Program-made: the position numbers and the translations under genes
In this document: piece after piece, positions 37,244 to 47,257 of the stretch
Position numbering within the stretch: the stretch's first letter is position 1
How the letters are laid out: the number at the start of each line of letters is the position of its first letter
Notes under the pieces: model-generated
The model's input: only the letters and a program-made list of their open reading frames with translations
What the model was told of the DNA's origin: nothing
Database searches by the model: none
Source: Gammaproteobacteria bacterium
Lineage (GTDB): Bacteria; Pseudomonadota; Gammaproteobacteria; Thiohalomonadales; Thiohalomonadaceae
Reading direction: 5' to 3'
Assembly: GCA_003252455.1 (NCBI GenBank)
Contig: QKED01000049.1
Coordinates: 1 to 49,949 of the forward strand
Length of the DNA: 49,949 nucleotides

Positions 37244-37717
37244 TCAGCGGTCGTCGGGGTTCTTCTGATCCTCGCGAATGCCCTTGGCGAAGTAGGCGTC
37301 GGCATCGTCGATATCCACGGCATTGCCCTCGCCATCCTGCAGCGCCCCTTCGTAGTCGTTCCAGCCCTTGACCCCGGTCTTGAGCGAGGCGACATGCTTG
37401 AAGCCCATCAGCTGCATGACGAAGGCGGCCATCACGCTGCGGTTGCCGGAGCGGCAGATGACCACGATCTCGCTCTCGCGGCCCCCGGCCAGGGCCGGTA
37501 CGGTCTCCTCGAAGTCCCACTCACAGGCGGTCTCCAGCACGCCACGCGGGACGTTGATCGAGCCGGGGATGTGCAGTGTGTTGAATTCGTAGGGCTCGCG
37601 CACGTCGAGTAGCAAGGGGTTACGACCCTCTTCGTCGAGGCGCTCCTCCAGGTCCCAGGGAAAGAGTTCGGTGACGTGGGGCAGGCAGTCGGCGACCAGG
37701 TCGTTGTAGCGCTTCAT
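37244..37717 (-). CDS. single-domain rhodanese-like protein
   Basis: 157 residues. Rhodanese fold with LLLDVREPYEFNTLHIPGSINVPRG and the active loop CRSGNR starting at Cys88, followed by VMQLMGFKHVASLKTGVKGW. Such proteins carry sulfane sulfur as a persulfide. There is no signal peptide, so it is cytoplasmic. The first 25 residues and an acidic C-terminal tail (DIDDADAYFAKGIREDQKN) lie outside the core. Converging with cysG may be incidental, though both touch sulfur metabolism. Confidence 0.9.
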   Translation of the reverse strand: MKRYNDLVADCLPHVTELFPWDLEERLDEEGRNPLLLDVREPYEFNTLHIPGSINVPRGVLETACEWDFEETVPALAGGRESEIVVICRSGNRSVMAAFVMQLMGFKHVASLKTGVKGWNDYEGALQDGEGNAVDIDDADAYFAKGIREDQKNPDDR

Positions 37718-37832
37718 GGTGGGTCCTTGTATCAGGCTTTACTTATATTTTTGACGATGGGGATTCTACCCCGAACTTCAAGCGTGTGACAAAATCGCTC
37801 GGATACTCCCGGGCGTGAGCAGAGGTGAGCGT

Positions 37833-38219
37833 ATGAGCCGTAAGATCGACATCCCGGTAATGGACGAGCAGGCGCTGATCCAGCGCGACTTCCCCACCAA
37901 CGGCTGTACCTCGGAGGAGGCCTACGTGCTGATGGTGCTGGGCGACAGCATGCTGCCGGAGTTCGAGGAGGGGGAGGTGATCCTCATCGACCCCAATGGC
38001 ACGCCGTGCGACGGGGCCTACGTGGTGGCGCGCGATGGCGACAAGGAGGAGTACATCCTGCGTCAGCTGCGCATCCTCGGCGGGGCGTGGTACCTGGTCC
38101 CGCTCAACGACCTCTACCCCAGCCAGCCCACCTCCGTCCAGGGGATGAAGGGGGTGGTGGTGCAGAAGAACCGCCCTGGGCTCGGGCGCAAGGGGCGCAA
38201 GTTCTACGAGTATGGTTAG
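37833..38219 (+). CDS. LexA-like S24 domain protein without DNA-binding domain
   Basis: 128 residues from ATG 37833 (AGAGGTGAG precedes it; an earlier in-frame GTG at 37815 overlaps that site). The S24 fold covers nearly the whole protein: VLGDSMLPEFEEGEVILID with catalytic-type Ser39, then GAYVVARDGD and YILRQLR. In LexA the catalytic lysine follows in VKRL; here the aligned position is Arg77 (LRQL), so autocleavage may be lost. There is no N-terminal helix-turn-helix, and no phage genes are nearby. It could be a domesticated regulator fragment or an independent family. Function unknown. Confidence 0.8.
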   Translation: MSRKIDIPVMDEQALIQRDFPTNGCTSEEAYVLMVLGDSMLPEFEEGEVILIDPNGTPCDGAYVVARDGDKEEYILRQLRILGGAWYLVPLNDLYPSQPTSVQGMKGVVVQKNRPGLGRKGRKFYEYG

Positions 38220-38241
38220 CCGCTCTGGGCGGGCAGAAGTC

Positions 38242-38275
38242 AAAAAAAGGCCGCTCCTGGGAGCGGCCTTTTTTT
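38242..38275. terminator. bidirectional terminator
   Basis: A 15-base-pair stem: seven A, GGCCGCTC, loop CTGG (38257-38260), GAGCGGCC, seven T. It serves the S24 gene and the converging lipoprotein gene. Confidence 0.95.
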
Positions 38276-38295
38276 GTCGAATGGACGGTGTGCCT

Positions 38296-38697
38296 TTATT
38301 GGGTGCTCATGGCCTTGTCGGGGAGCGGGCTACTGACCTGGCGCGGTCCACCGATGGCGTGCCAGCCGATGGCCACTAGGCGGTCGTCGTGGAAGACATA
38401 GGGGGTGAACTCGTCGTCAGTGGTAAGACCGTCGTCGTGCCAGGCGGTACGGAAGTAGTAGATCTCGACCTTCACCCCATCACGTAGGAAGCGGTCGGGG
38501 CGCTTGCGCATCTCGCTGGGCAGGGCGGCCTGAGTCGGCTCCAGGATGCCGAGGACGTCCTCCTTGGTAGCCCCCAATTCGATTTGGTTGGCCATGCCGT
38601 CGTAGTCTTTGATGGCGTTCTCGATGACGACGGTGTTGGTGCAGGCGGCGCTGCCAAGACCGATGACGAGGCCGAGGGCGAGCAGGTGTAGTTTCAT
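38296..38697 (-). CDS. small lipoprotein resembling DUF3192
   Basis: 133 residues. Lipoprotein signal with lipobox GSAAC, so Cys19 is the likely lipidated residue. The mature part has IELGATKEDVLGILEP, like the BamE-type GMTxxxVxxLLG helix, and EIYYFRTAWHDDGLTTDDEFTPYVFHDDRLVAIGW, which resembles DUF3192 proteins. It is probably a small periplasmic-side envelope lipoprotein. Role unknown. It is monocistronic and ends at the terminator at 38242-38275. Confidence 0.75.
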   Translation of the reverse strand: MKLHLLALGLVIGLGSAACTNTVVIENAIKDYDGMANQIELGATKEDVLGILEPTQAALPSEMRKRPDRFLRDGVKVEIYYFRTAWHDDGLTTDDEFTPYVFHDDRLVAIGWHAIGGPRQVSSPLPDKAMSTQ

Positions 38698-38966
38698 TCT
38701 TATCGACTCCCTTGGGTGGTACTGCGCGGCAGATGGTAGCGCGGTTTTGCGTCAGTTTGTGTGGTCGCTCGACCAGTGTTGAATTTCATTCTACATGGAA
38801 AAACAGGTACGGGAGCGACACATGTGTAATTGAGTGTGTCCCTTGAAATGGCCGACCAACGGTGGCTTTCGAGGTGTTTGTCGCCCCTGCTGTGAGGGTC
38901 CATAATGTGCGCACATCACTCCACTGTCCGGTCTGTCACCGGGCAAACCAAGAGAGAGGCGCCCAG

Positions 38967-41900
38967 GTGAAGGACAAACTTTTCGGCATCGCCCTGTTGT
39001 TGTTGCTAGTGGGCATCGTCGGCGTGAGCGTATGGAATGGGCGTCAGGCCCAAGTGGCCCTCCCCGGTGGGCAGAGTGTCGTGGTACCCCCGGGCAGTGC
39101 AGTGGCTACCGAGACCGCCCCGGCCAAGGCGCAACTGCCGCCCACAGCGGGCCCTTTCGAGCTGGTCTCTGTGGCCGAGCGTAGTTATCAACAGGCACCG
39201 GCCATCGCCGTCACCTTTGCGGCCCCCCTCGATACGACCAAGATCTACGACCGCTATCTGACCCTCACCCGGGCCGACGGGCAGCGCCCGGAGGGCGGTT
39301 GGGTGCTGAGTGATGATGGACGCATCCTCTTCTTCTCCCCTGCAGAGCCCGAGAAGGAGTACCAGTTACAGGTCTCTGCCGAGCTGCCGTCCCAAGATGG
39401 GCGTACCCTCGGTGTCGCCAGTAGCCACAGCATCACCACTCGCCCCTTGGAACCGGCCTTTGGCTTCGCCTCGCGCGGCTCCATCCTCCCGGCCAAGTTG
39501 AGCGCCGGTCTGCCTATCCGCACGGTCAACGTGCCCGAGGTGGATGTGGAGTTCCTTCGCGTGCGCGACCAGTTTCTGGTCGACTTCATCAACGAATACC
39601 TGATCAATGGTTACAACTACTGGTACAACGAGGAGCGTGGACAGGTCGAGCTAGAGCAGGTCTATTTCGGCCGCTTCGGCACAGAGGCCAAGCCCAACAC
39701 ACGCACCGTCACCCATCTTCCGGTAGAGGATATCGCTGCCCTGCGTCGCCCTGGCCTCTACATCGCCTATATGAAGCGCCCCGGCCCCGGCTACTACGAT
39801 GGCGAGAACGCCACCTTCTTCCATGTCACCGACATCGGCCTACAGCTGCGTCTCTACAATCAATCGATGCAGGTGCATACCGCCTCTCTGGCCAGCGGTC
39901 AGCCGCTCTCCGAGGTGCAACTGACGCTGTTCAACGGTAAGGGCGAACAGGTCGGGCAGGGGCGTACCGATATCGAGGGCAATGCGAGGCTGGAGGGCAA
40001 GGCACCGGTGGACGGTGTGCTCCTGGCACGCAGTGGTGAGCAGATCGCCTTCGTCTCTATGCGTCAGCCAGCGCTCGATCTGGGTGAATTCCCTGTCACC
40101 GGGGCGGCCAATCGGCCCATGGAGGTGTTCGTCACCAGTGGTCGTGACCTCTATCGCCCCGGCGAGCGTATCCAACTGCTGGCGCTCTTGCGCAATCAGG
40201 ACGGTCAGCCTATCGACCATGCGTTGCCACTGCACCTGAATCTGGTTCGTCCCGATGGCAAGACCATGCAGACGGCCCTACTGCAGCCCCAGGGGCTCGG
40301 TGACTACACCCACACCCTCGGGCTGCCAGCCAATGCAGCGACCGGCCTGTGGCGGGTCGAGCTACGCGCCGACCCCTCGGCCAAGGAGCCCGACGGGCTG
40401 CTCAGCGTGCATGTAGAAGAGTTCCTTCCCGAACGTATGCGTTTGAGTTTTAAGGGCGAGGAGCGCCCGCTGTTGATCGGCGAACCGATGCAGTTCGAGG
40501 TGCTGGGTGAATATCTCTACGGCGCCCCCGCCAGCGATGCGCGCCTCGACCCGGTACTGCACGTGGGCCCTGCCATACACCCCATTGAGGGCTTGCCAGA
40601 GTATTTCTTCGGTGATGCCGACGAGGCGAACGAGCAGTGGCGCGAGGAGTTACCCTCCGAGACGCTCGACAAGGAGGGACGTGCGACGCTCACCGTCGAT
40701 CCGCTGCAGAGTCAGTATCACTCACCCATGCGTCTGAAGCTCACCGCCTCGCTGTTCGAGCCGGGTGGACGCCCGGTCACGCGTAGCTTCAGTCGCACCC
40801 TGTGGCCCGATATGGCCCTGCTCGGGGTACGTCCCAGCTTCGGCGATGGGAGTGCACCGGCCAATGAACTGGTAGACCTGGACTATCTGCTGGTCAATCA
40901 GGACGGCAGCTATGCCGGGGCGGATAACCTCATCGCCACCGTGATACGTGAGGATCGTGACTACTATTGGAGCTACACCAGTGGTCGCGGCTGGCACTAC
41001 GAATACACAGAGACGCCTTACCCGGTGCACGAGGAGCTGCTCAACCTCAAGGCCGATGGGCCCGTGGGTATCCACTTTCCGGTCGAGTACGGGCGCTATC
41101 GTGTCGAGGTGAAGGATGTGCAGGGTAAACTGCTCAACCGCTTCCGCTTCACCGCTGGCTGGCTTGATGGTGACGAGGCGATGCAGGCGGCCAACGCGCG
41201 TCCCGATCGGGTCAACATGAGCCTCGATCGGCCTGCCTATGGCCCCGGCGACCTGGCCAAACTCACTCTGGTGCCGCCTCACGCCGGGCAGGCCCTGGTG
41301 ACCCTCGATTCGAGTGACGGGCAGTTGTGGCACAAAGAGGTCTATCTGCCTGCCGAGGGTGCTACCGTCGAGGTGCCCCTCGACCCGGCCTGGCTCGATC
41401 GCCACGACCTCTATTTAGGGGCCGTGGTCTTGCGCCCTGGTGAGGCGCAGGATCGGGTTACACCGAACCGCGCCATCGGCCTCATCCACCTCCCACTCGA
41501 CCGCACGGCGCGGACCCTTCAGGTGGAGCTGGAGCTACCCGAGCAGGCACGTCCAGAGACCCGGGTACCGGTGAAGGTGCGTGTCCCCGCTGCCGCTGGG
41601 CAGACGGTACGTCTGCAGCTGAGTGCCGTGGACCTGGGGATCCTCAACATCACCCGCTACCAGACCCCGGACCCGGCCAGGCACTACTTCAGCCAGCGCC
41701 GCTATGGGGTGGAGCTGTACGACCTCTACGGGCGCGTCATCGAGGCGCGTCAAGGGGTGACCGGGCGGCTGCGCTTTGGCGGCGACATGGATCTGGCACG
41801 CGAACAAGCGGGTGCCTTGGCACAGGCGCAGGTCGAGTTGGTCTCGCTGTTCCAGGCGCCAGTGGTCTTGGATGCACAGGGGGAGGCGACCATCGAACTT

Positions 41901-43895
41901 CCCGTGCCCGACTTCAACGGGGCAGTGCGGGTGATGGCGGTGGCCTACGGCGCTGACCGTTTTGGCATGGGCGAGGCGGAGCTGAAGGTGGCCGCCCCTG
42001 TGGTGGTGCAGACCAGCCTGCCGCGCTTCCTCGCTGGTGGAGACCAGTCGCTCTTCACGGTCACGCTCGATAATCGCAGTGGCGCCGACCAGACGCTGAA
42101 GTTGGCCATTTCGGCGGATCTGCCACTACGCATGGAGGCGGTCACGATACCCTTCATGCTCCCAGACGGGGAGCGGCGTACTCTGCAATATCCGCTGGTG
42201 GCGCTGCCGGGATTTGGCATGGGGGCAGTCCACCTATCGCTCAGTGGCGAGGGGGTCGATGTAGAACGCACGGTGCGTCTGCAGGTGCGTCCGGCGCACC
42301 CGGCCCAAACCCGCATGGTCACGCGTCGGCTGCTCCCTGGCGAAAGCTATGTACTGCCCAAGACCCTCTCCGAGGGGCTGCTCGGTGACGCCCTGCGTGT
42401 CCGGCTTGACCTCTCGTTGCGCCCCTACCTCGACTTGGTGGAGGCATTCGACGGCCTGCAGCAGTACCCCTACGGCTGTCTGGAACAGACCACCAGCCGC
42501 GCCTTCCCACTGATCTACGACGACGACGCCTTGCTGCGCGGCTACGGGGTCACGCCCTTGGCGCGCGAAGGGCGCGTGGAGCGGGTCGAGGCAGCCCTGC
42601 AGCGTCTGCTCGGCATGCAGTTGAGTAACGGCGGCTTCACCCTGTGGGGTGATGGAGAGAGTGAAGAGGGGTGGCTTGGCGCCTATGTGGTCGATTTCCT
42701 GCTTGAGGCGCGCGACCAGGGCTTCAACATCCCTGGCGAGATGCTGGAGAAGGGGCTTGCACGACTCGCTGAGCGGCTCAATCAGGGCGGTGGGCTGCGC
42801 GACAGTCAGCGCTACTCTGACAACATGCGTCATCTCGTGCTCGCCGAACAGGCCTATGCGGGCTATGTGCTGGCGCGTGCCGGTCGTGCGCAGCTCGGTA
42901 CCTTGCGCACCTTGGCAGATGGCCATGCCAGTGACGCGGCCTCGGGCCTACCCTTGTTGCATCTAGGGTTGGCCCTGGAGTTGGCCGGTGACACCAAGCG
43001 TGGCAAGTCGTTGATTGCCATCGCCAGCAAACCACAGCGCTCCGATCGACTCTACTTCGGCGACTATGGATCACCGTTACGTGACGATGCCATGATGGTC
43101 GCGCTGCTACTACGTCACGAGCCGCAAGACACCCATCTGGAGGCCCTCATCGAGCGGTTGACCGATACCCTCTCTGGCACGCGCTGGTATAGCACGCAAG
43201 AGCGACTCGCCCTGTATTTGGCCGCGCGTCAGATGCAGGCCGGGAGTGGTGGGAGTGAGGTGCTACTCAAGCGCGGCGAGGTGAGTGAGCAGCTGGCGCT
43301 CGGGCGCTTGAGTGACACGCTCTCCGGCAGCGAGTTGGGTGCCGGAGTCGAGGTGAAGGTGACCGGTGAGAGTGCGGTCTACCTACGCGCCCGTGCCAAT
43401 GGTTACCCCATGACGGCGTTGCCGGCAGACAACAGTCAAGTGAGAGTGGTGCAGCACCTCTACAGCGCCGCCGGTAAGCCGCTCAAGGAGAATCGCGTCG
43501 AGGCCGGTGAGATGCTCATCGTGCAGTTACAGGTCGAAGGTGCCAAGCGTCGTGTACCCAACGCGCTGGTCGAGGCGCTCCTCCCCGCGGGGTTGGAGCT
43601 GGAGAACCTCAACCTCAGCGAGGGTGAGGGGCTCCAAGAGCTGATGGTTGATGGGGTCGACCTCTATCAAGCGATGGAGAATGCCAGCATCCGTTACCAG
43701 GAGTATCGTGACGACCGGTACGTGGCGGCCATCGACCTGGGTAAAGGCGAGCGGATCAACCTCTTCTACCTCGCCCGTGCTGTGACGCCGGGGGAGTACA
43801 GCCTCCCGTCACCATTGGTGAGTGACATGTATCACCCGGTCTGGCGGGGGCACGGGGAGGGCGGTCAGCTGGTCATCCAGGGCCGTACCCCATAG
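38967..43895 (+). CDS. yfhM: bacterial alpha-2-macroglobulin (YfhM-like)
   Basis: 1642 residues from GTG 38967, with AGAGG ending 7 bases upstream and a membrane segment immediately after (KLFGIALLLLLVGIVGVSVW); an in-frame GTG at 38862 is less likely. A periplasmic protease trap: many MG beta domains (MEVFVTSGRDLYRPGERIQLLALLRNQDG; RPAYGPGDLAKLTLVPP), then the thioester domain with PYGCLEQTTSRAFP (CLEQ; Cys about 1171). The thioester is intact. Unlike E. coli YfhM, no lipobox is seen, so it is anchored by a transmembrane helix. pbpC follows immediately, the classic pairing in which PbpC is thought to repair the wall while the macroglobulin catches proteases. Confidence 0.95.
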   Translation: MKDKLFGIALLLLLVGIVGVSVWNGRQAQVALPGGQSVVVPPGSAVATETAPAKAQLPPTAGPFELVSVAERSYQQAPAIAVTFAAPLDTTKIYDRYLTLTRADGQRPEGGWVLSDDGRILFFSPAEPEKEYQLQVSAELPSQDGRTLGVASSHSITTRPLEPAFGFASRGSILPAKLSAGLPIRTVNVPEVDVEFLRVRDQFLVDFINEYLINGYNYWYNEERGQVELEQVYFGRFGTEAKPNTRTVTHLPVEDIAALRRPGLYIAYMKRPGPGYYDGENATFFHVTDIGLQLRLYNQSMQVHTASLASGQPLSEVQLTLFNGKGEQVGQGRTDIEGNARLEGKAPVDGVLLARSGEQIAFVSMRQPALDLGEFPVTGAANRPMEVFVTSGRDLYRPGERIQLLALLRNQDGQPIDHALPLHLNLVRPDGKTMQTALLQPQGLGDYTHTLGLPANAATGLWRVELRADPSAKEPDGLLSVHVEEFLPERMRLSFKGEERPLLIGEPMQFEVLGEYLYGAPASDARLDPVLHVGPAIHPIEGLPEYFFGDADEANEQWREELPSETLDKEGRATLTVDPLQSQYHSPMRLKLTASLFEPGGRPVTRSFSRTLWPDMALLGVRPSFGDGSAPANELVDLDYLLVNQDGSYAGADNLIATVIREDRDYYWSYTSGRGWHYEYTETPYPVHEELLNLKADGPVGIHFPVEYGRYRVEVKDVQGKLLNRFRFTAGWLDGDEAMQAANARPDRVNMSLDRPAYGPGDLAKLTLVPPHAGQALVTLDSSDGQLWHKEVYLPAEGATVEVPLDPAWLDRHDLYLGAVVLRPGEAQDRVTPNRAIGLIHLPLDRTARTLQVELELPEQARPETRVPVKVRVPAAAGQTVRLQLSAVDLGILNITRYQTPDPARHYFSQRRYGVELYDLYGRVIEARQGVTGRLRFGGDMDLAREQAGALAQAQVELVSLFQAPVVLDAQGEATIELPVPDFNGAVRVMAVAYGADRFGMGEAELKVAAPVVVQTSLPRFLAGGDQSLFTVTLDNRSGADQTLKLAISADLPLRMEAVTIPFMLPDGERRTLQYPLVALPGFGMGAVHLSLSGEGVDVERTVRLQVRPAHPAQTRMVTRRLLPGESYVLPKTLSEGLLGDALRVRLDLSLRPYLDLVEAFDGLQQYPYGCLEQTTSRAFPLIYDDDALLRGYGVTPLAREGRVERVEAALQRLLGMQLSNGGFTLWGDGESEEGWLGAYVVDFLLEARDQGFNIPGEMLEKGLARLAERLNQGGGLRDSQRYSDNMRHLVLAEQAYAGYVLARAGRAQLGTLRTLADGHASDAASGLPLLHLGLALELAGDTKRGKSLIAIASKPQRSDRLYFGDYGSPLRDDAMMVALLLRHEPQDTHLEALIERLTDTLSGTRWYSTQERLALYLAARQMQAGSGGSEVLLKRGEVSEQLALGRLSDTLSGSELGAGVEVKVTGESAVYLRARANGYPMTALPADNSQVRVVQHLYSAAGKPLKENRVEAGEMLIVQLQVEGAKRRVPNALVEALLPAGLELENLNLSEGEGLQELMVDGVDLYQAMENASIRYQEYRDDRYVAAIDLGKGERINLFYLARAVTPGEYSLPSPLVSDMYHPVWRGHGEGGQLVIQGRTP

Positions 43896-43936
43896 CAACG
43901 CGGCTACGCTGGTTCCTGCGCTGGTGGCGATGGCCA

Positions 43937-46246
43937 TTGTTGGCTGTCGCCCTGTTGCTGTTTCTATTTCTTCTCGCCGACCGCCTCGACCCGCTACCAC
44001 CGTTGAGCGGGGGCTACAGCACCTTGATCACCGATCGGCATGGCACCCCCCTGCGCGCCTTTGCAGACAGTCGTGGGGTGTGGCGCTATCCGGTGACCTA
44101 CACGGAGGTGTCGCCGCTGTACCTGGAGGCGCTACTCGGCTACGAGGACCGCTGGTTCTATTACCATCCGGGGATCAATCCCTTCGCCCTGGCGCGCGCG
44201 GCGGTACAGAACCTTTGGTGTGGTTGCATCGTCTCCGGCGGTTCTACCCTCACTATGCAGGTGGCCCGTCTCATCGAGCCCCACGCGCGCTCGATTCCCG
44301 GCAAGCTCAGGCAGATGCGCCGAGCGCTGCAGTTAGAGTGGCATCTGAGTAAGGCGCAGATCCTCGATCTTTATCTCAACCTCGCCCCGTTCGGTGGGAC
44401 GGTGGAGGGTGTTCAAGCGGCCAGCTACGCCTATTTAGGGAAATCGGCCAGAGAGCTGAGCCGCGCTGAGGCGGCGTTGCTCGCCGTACTACCCCAGTCC
44501 CCCACCCGCATCCGCCCCGATCGCCAACCGCAACGTTCTCGCGAGGCACGCGACAAGGTGCTACAGCGACTGGTCGACTTGCATATCTGGAGTGCCGAGG
44601 CCGTTGAGCAGGCGCGTATCGAACCCGTGGTGGCGCGCAGCCTAGAGTTACCCATGGTCGCGCCGCTCCTCGCGAGGCGTCTCGCCGACCAGGCACCGCA
44701 GGGGGGGGAGGTGCGGACAACCATCGACCTGGAGACGCAGCAGGCAGTTGAGTCGTTGGTCAGACGCTCCATTACGGGCCTCGCCCCACGCAGTTCCGTC
44801 GCGATATTGGTGGTGGAGAATGCCACCCGCCAAGTGCGCGCCTATGTGGGTTCAGCGGACCTCTTCGATAGCAGCCGTGCCGGCTATGTGGATATGGTAC
44901 GCGCGGTGAGGTCGCCCGGCTCGACATTGAAGCCCTTCCTCTATGCCTTGGCCATCGAGGAGGGGCTGATCCACTCACAGAGCCTTCTTGCCGATGTACC
45001 CGGGCTCTTCACCGAGTACCAGCCAGATAACTTCAGTGGAGGTTACAGCGGTCCGGTGAGTGCGACCCAGGCACTACAACGCTCTCTGAATATCCCTGCC
45101 GTCTCCCTACTGGCACACTATGGCCCTGAGCGCTTCGCCGCACGCCTGCGTAACGCTGGATTGGAGTTGTACTTACCAGGTGATCAGGCCTCGTTGGCCA
45201 TGGTGCTGGGCGGTGAGGGCGTCACTCTAGAGGGGCTCGTCGGCCTCTATACGGCGCTGGCCAACCAGGGACTGGCGGGGTCGCTTCAATATATCGAAGG
45301 AGCCCCCCCCCCAGCGCGTCGTTTGGTCTCGGATGGGGCTGCTTGGATTGTCCGCCACATGCTGGCTGAGCAGGCGCGCCCAGAGCACCGCTCGGCACTG
45401 TTGGCAGTCGAGTCGGGGCGCACGCTGGCATGGAAGACTGGCACGAGTTATGGCTATCGCGATGCCTGGGCCATTGGCGTCAACCCTCGCTATACCATAG
45501 GTGTTTGGGTCGGGCGTCCGGACGGTACACCTACACCTGGTGCATACGGGGCCGTCAGTGCAGCGCCTCTGCTGTTCCAGTTGGCGGATATGCTGCAATT
45601 AGGGCCAGCACCTGCCGATAACATGCCTGCGTCGGTCACCAAGGCCGATGTGTGTTGGCCCCTCGGTGGTCAGGAGAGCGAGAGCCATGGACTTTGTACA
45701 CAGAAGCACAGTGCATGGCTACTCGATGGCATGGCCCCGACGACCCTCTCTCCCTCTGTAGAAGCCCCATGGAGCGCCCGCCCTATCCAGTACTGGATCA
45801 ATCCGGTCACCGGTCGTCGGGTCGATGTTGGATGTGGACCCGAGCAACGGGAGCAGCACGCTATAGCTCCGTGGCCCCCTCGACTAGAGGCATGGCTACC
45901 GCGTGAGCAGCGTCGACTGTCGCGTCTCCCCCCCTGGGACCACGCTTGTTCGCAGGCGGTAGAAACTTTCTCCGATCCCCTGGGTCTACGCGGGGTCGGT
46001 GATCAACTGGTACTACGACCCGCCGCTCGGGATGGTTCCTCACCCATGGTTACCTTCACCCCCATAGGTGGGTCAAGTGAACTTTACTGGCTGCTGGATG
46101 GTAAGCCCCTCACCAGAACCCCCCGAGGCCAAGCGCTGAATTGGCGCTTCGATGTCGAGGGCACACATGAGCTGACAGTGTTCGATACCCAGGGCAGGCA
46201 TGCGTCGGTAGAGGTGCTCGTTGAGTCCGCCAGTGCAGGGGAATAG
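43937..46246 (+). CDS. pbpC: penicillin-binding protein 1C
   Basis: At least 769 residues. The membrane anchor LLAVALLLFLFLLADRL is followed by a GT51 glycosyltransferase domain (YEDRWFYYHPGINPFALARA; GGSTLTMQVARL) and a transpeptidase domain with SxxK in GSTLKPF, SLN in RSLNIPAV and KTGT in WKTGTSYGYRD. A PbpC-type C-terminal domain follows (FSDPLGLRGVGDQLVLRP ... YWLLDGKPL). It synthesises and cross-links peptidoglycan. The start is uncertain: the frame continues upstream of TTG 43937 with a basic stretch (RLRWFLRWWRWP) to about 43892, where ATA overlaps the macroglobulin stop codon, but no ATG or GTG occurs there. Confidence 0.93.
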   Translation: MLAVALLLFLFLLADRLDPLPPLSGGYSTLITDRHGTPLRAFADSRGVWRYPVTYTEVSPLYLEALLGYEDRWFYYHPGINPFALARAAVQNLWCGCIVSGGSTLTMQVARLIEPHARSIPGKLRQMRRALQLEWHLSKAQILDLYLNLAPFGGTVEGVQAASYAYLGKSARELSRAEAALLAVLPQSPTRIRPDRQPQRSREARDKVLQRLVDLHIWSAEAVEQARIEPVVARSLELPMVAPLLARRLADQAPQGGEVRTTIDLETQQAVESLVRRSITGLAPRSSVAILVVENATRQVRAYVGSADLFDSSRAGYVDMVRAVRSPGSTLKPFLYALAIEEGLIHSQSLLADVPGLFTEYQPDNFSGGYSGPVSATQALQRSLNIPAVSLLAHYGPERFAARLRNAGLELYLPGDQASLAMVLGGEGVTLEGLVGLYTALANQGLAGSLQYIEGAPPPARRLVSDGAAWIVRHMLAEQARPEHRSALLAVESGRTLAWKTGTSYGYRDAWAIGVNPRYTIGVWVGRPDGTPTPGAYGAVSAAPLLFQLADMLQLGPAPADNMPASVTKADVCWPLGGQESESHGLCTQKHSAWLLDGMAPTTLSPSVEAPWSARPIQYWINPVTGRRVDVGCGPEQREQHAIAPWPPRLEAWLPREQRRLSRLPPWDHACSQAVETFSDPLGLRGVGDQLVLRPAARDGSSPMVTFTPIGGSSELYWLLDGKPLTRTPRGQALNWRFDVEGTHELTVFDTQGRHASVEVLVESASAGE

Positions 46247-46330
46247 CGGTGCTTCCTACATCAGGGGCGTGGTAAAATCGTGATTTGGGTCTTCTATATG
46301 TACCCTACTGACTCTCATTAGGAGTGTTGA

Positions 46331-47257
46331 ATGCTTGTTTCGGGTCTTACCAAAGAGCGCGCCTTTGTCGCCATCGGTCTCGTCTTTACACTATTGTATC
46401 TGTTGCTGGTCTATGCTAGAGGCAGTGCGAGTGGCGTTGGTATGGGCGGGCTTTTCATCGCAGCAGCCGGGATGCTCTACTTTGAAAAGGCTAAGGAGAT
46501 GGAGTCACTCCCTGTTACGAGCATCTTCTCCCGAGGTATTGCGGTATTGATTCTGGTTGGCGTGATCAGCGTTGGTGTGAGCTTTCTTGGGTACGAAGAC
46601 CTGAACTATGTTGGCCACCCGGAACGCATACTGCCGTTCTTCACGCTTGTGGCACTGACCTTGATGTTCTATGGGCGGATCGCTTTTGAGAAGCTCACAG
46701 CAGAGTACAGTATTTTACTCGGACTTGGGCTTCCACCAATCATCCTCAACCTGCTTGCCGAACCCATCGCTGTGTTGACGGCCAATACGGGGGGTATGTT
46801 CCTTTGGTATTTCGGCTTTGAGGCGAACGTGGTTGGGAGAGTCGTCTACATCCCAGGTGGAGCGGTACAGGTGACGAATGAGTGCTCCGGTTATCTTCTC
46901 GACGCGTGGCTCATAGGTTTGGCCATTGCCGCCCAGCAAGTGGTGCCGCTGAAGAATCGTGCATTTTTAGTTCTGTTGCCCTTGGTCGGCCTTCTTATCG
47001 GTGTGTTTACAAATACAATTCGAATCTCCATCTTGGCTGTTCTCACGCGCCTGCAGGATGAAGAGCGGTTTGAATACTGGCATTCTCATGATGGTTCACA
47101 GATCTTTGGCTTGTTTGGTATCGGTCTGTTTATGCTCTTATACTGGCTACTGCTCAAAAGACAGGACAAACAAGAGAGAGAAATGAAAGAGCGACAGGCG
47201 TCCTCTGCCGCCGCCATCCTTGCTAGACAGAATCCTAATTTCACAGAGCATGAATAA
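46331..47257 (+). CDS. exosortase-family transpeptidase-like membrane protein
   Basis: 308 residues, AGGAG 6 bases upstream, about eight membrane helices. The exosortase triad is visible: Cys185 in VTNECSGYLL, Arg231 in TNTIRISILAVL, and His251/His253 in YWHSHDGSQIFGLFGIGLF. Exosortases act on PEP-CTERM-type C-terminal signals. The ECSG context and the neighbours below are closer to cyanobacterial-type exosortases than to the EpsH/XrtA group, but the subtype is uncertain. No EpsI domain or EPS gene is attached. GC content is about 50%, far below the preceding genes. It overlaps the next gene by 8 bases. Confidence 0.85.
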   Translation: MLVSGLTKERAFVAIGLVFTLLYLLLVYARGSASGVGMGGLFIAAAGMLYFEKAKEMESLPVTSIFSRGIAVLILVGVISVGVSFLGYEDLNYVGHPERILPFFTLVALTLMFYGRIAFEKLTAEYSILLGLGLPPIILNLLAEPIAVLTANTGGMFLWYFGFEANVVGRVVYIPGGAVQVTNECSGYLLDAWLIGLAIAAQQVVPLKNRAFLVLLPLVGLLIGVFTNTIRISILAVLTRLQDEERFEYWHSHDGSQIFGLFGIGLFMLLYWLLLKRQDKQEREMKERQASSAAAILARQNPNFTEHE

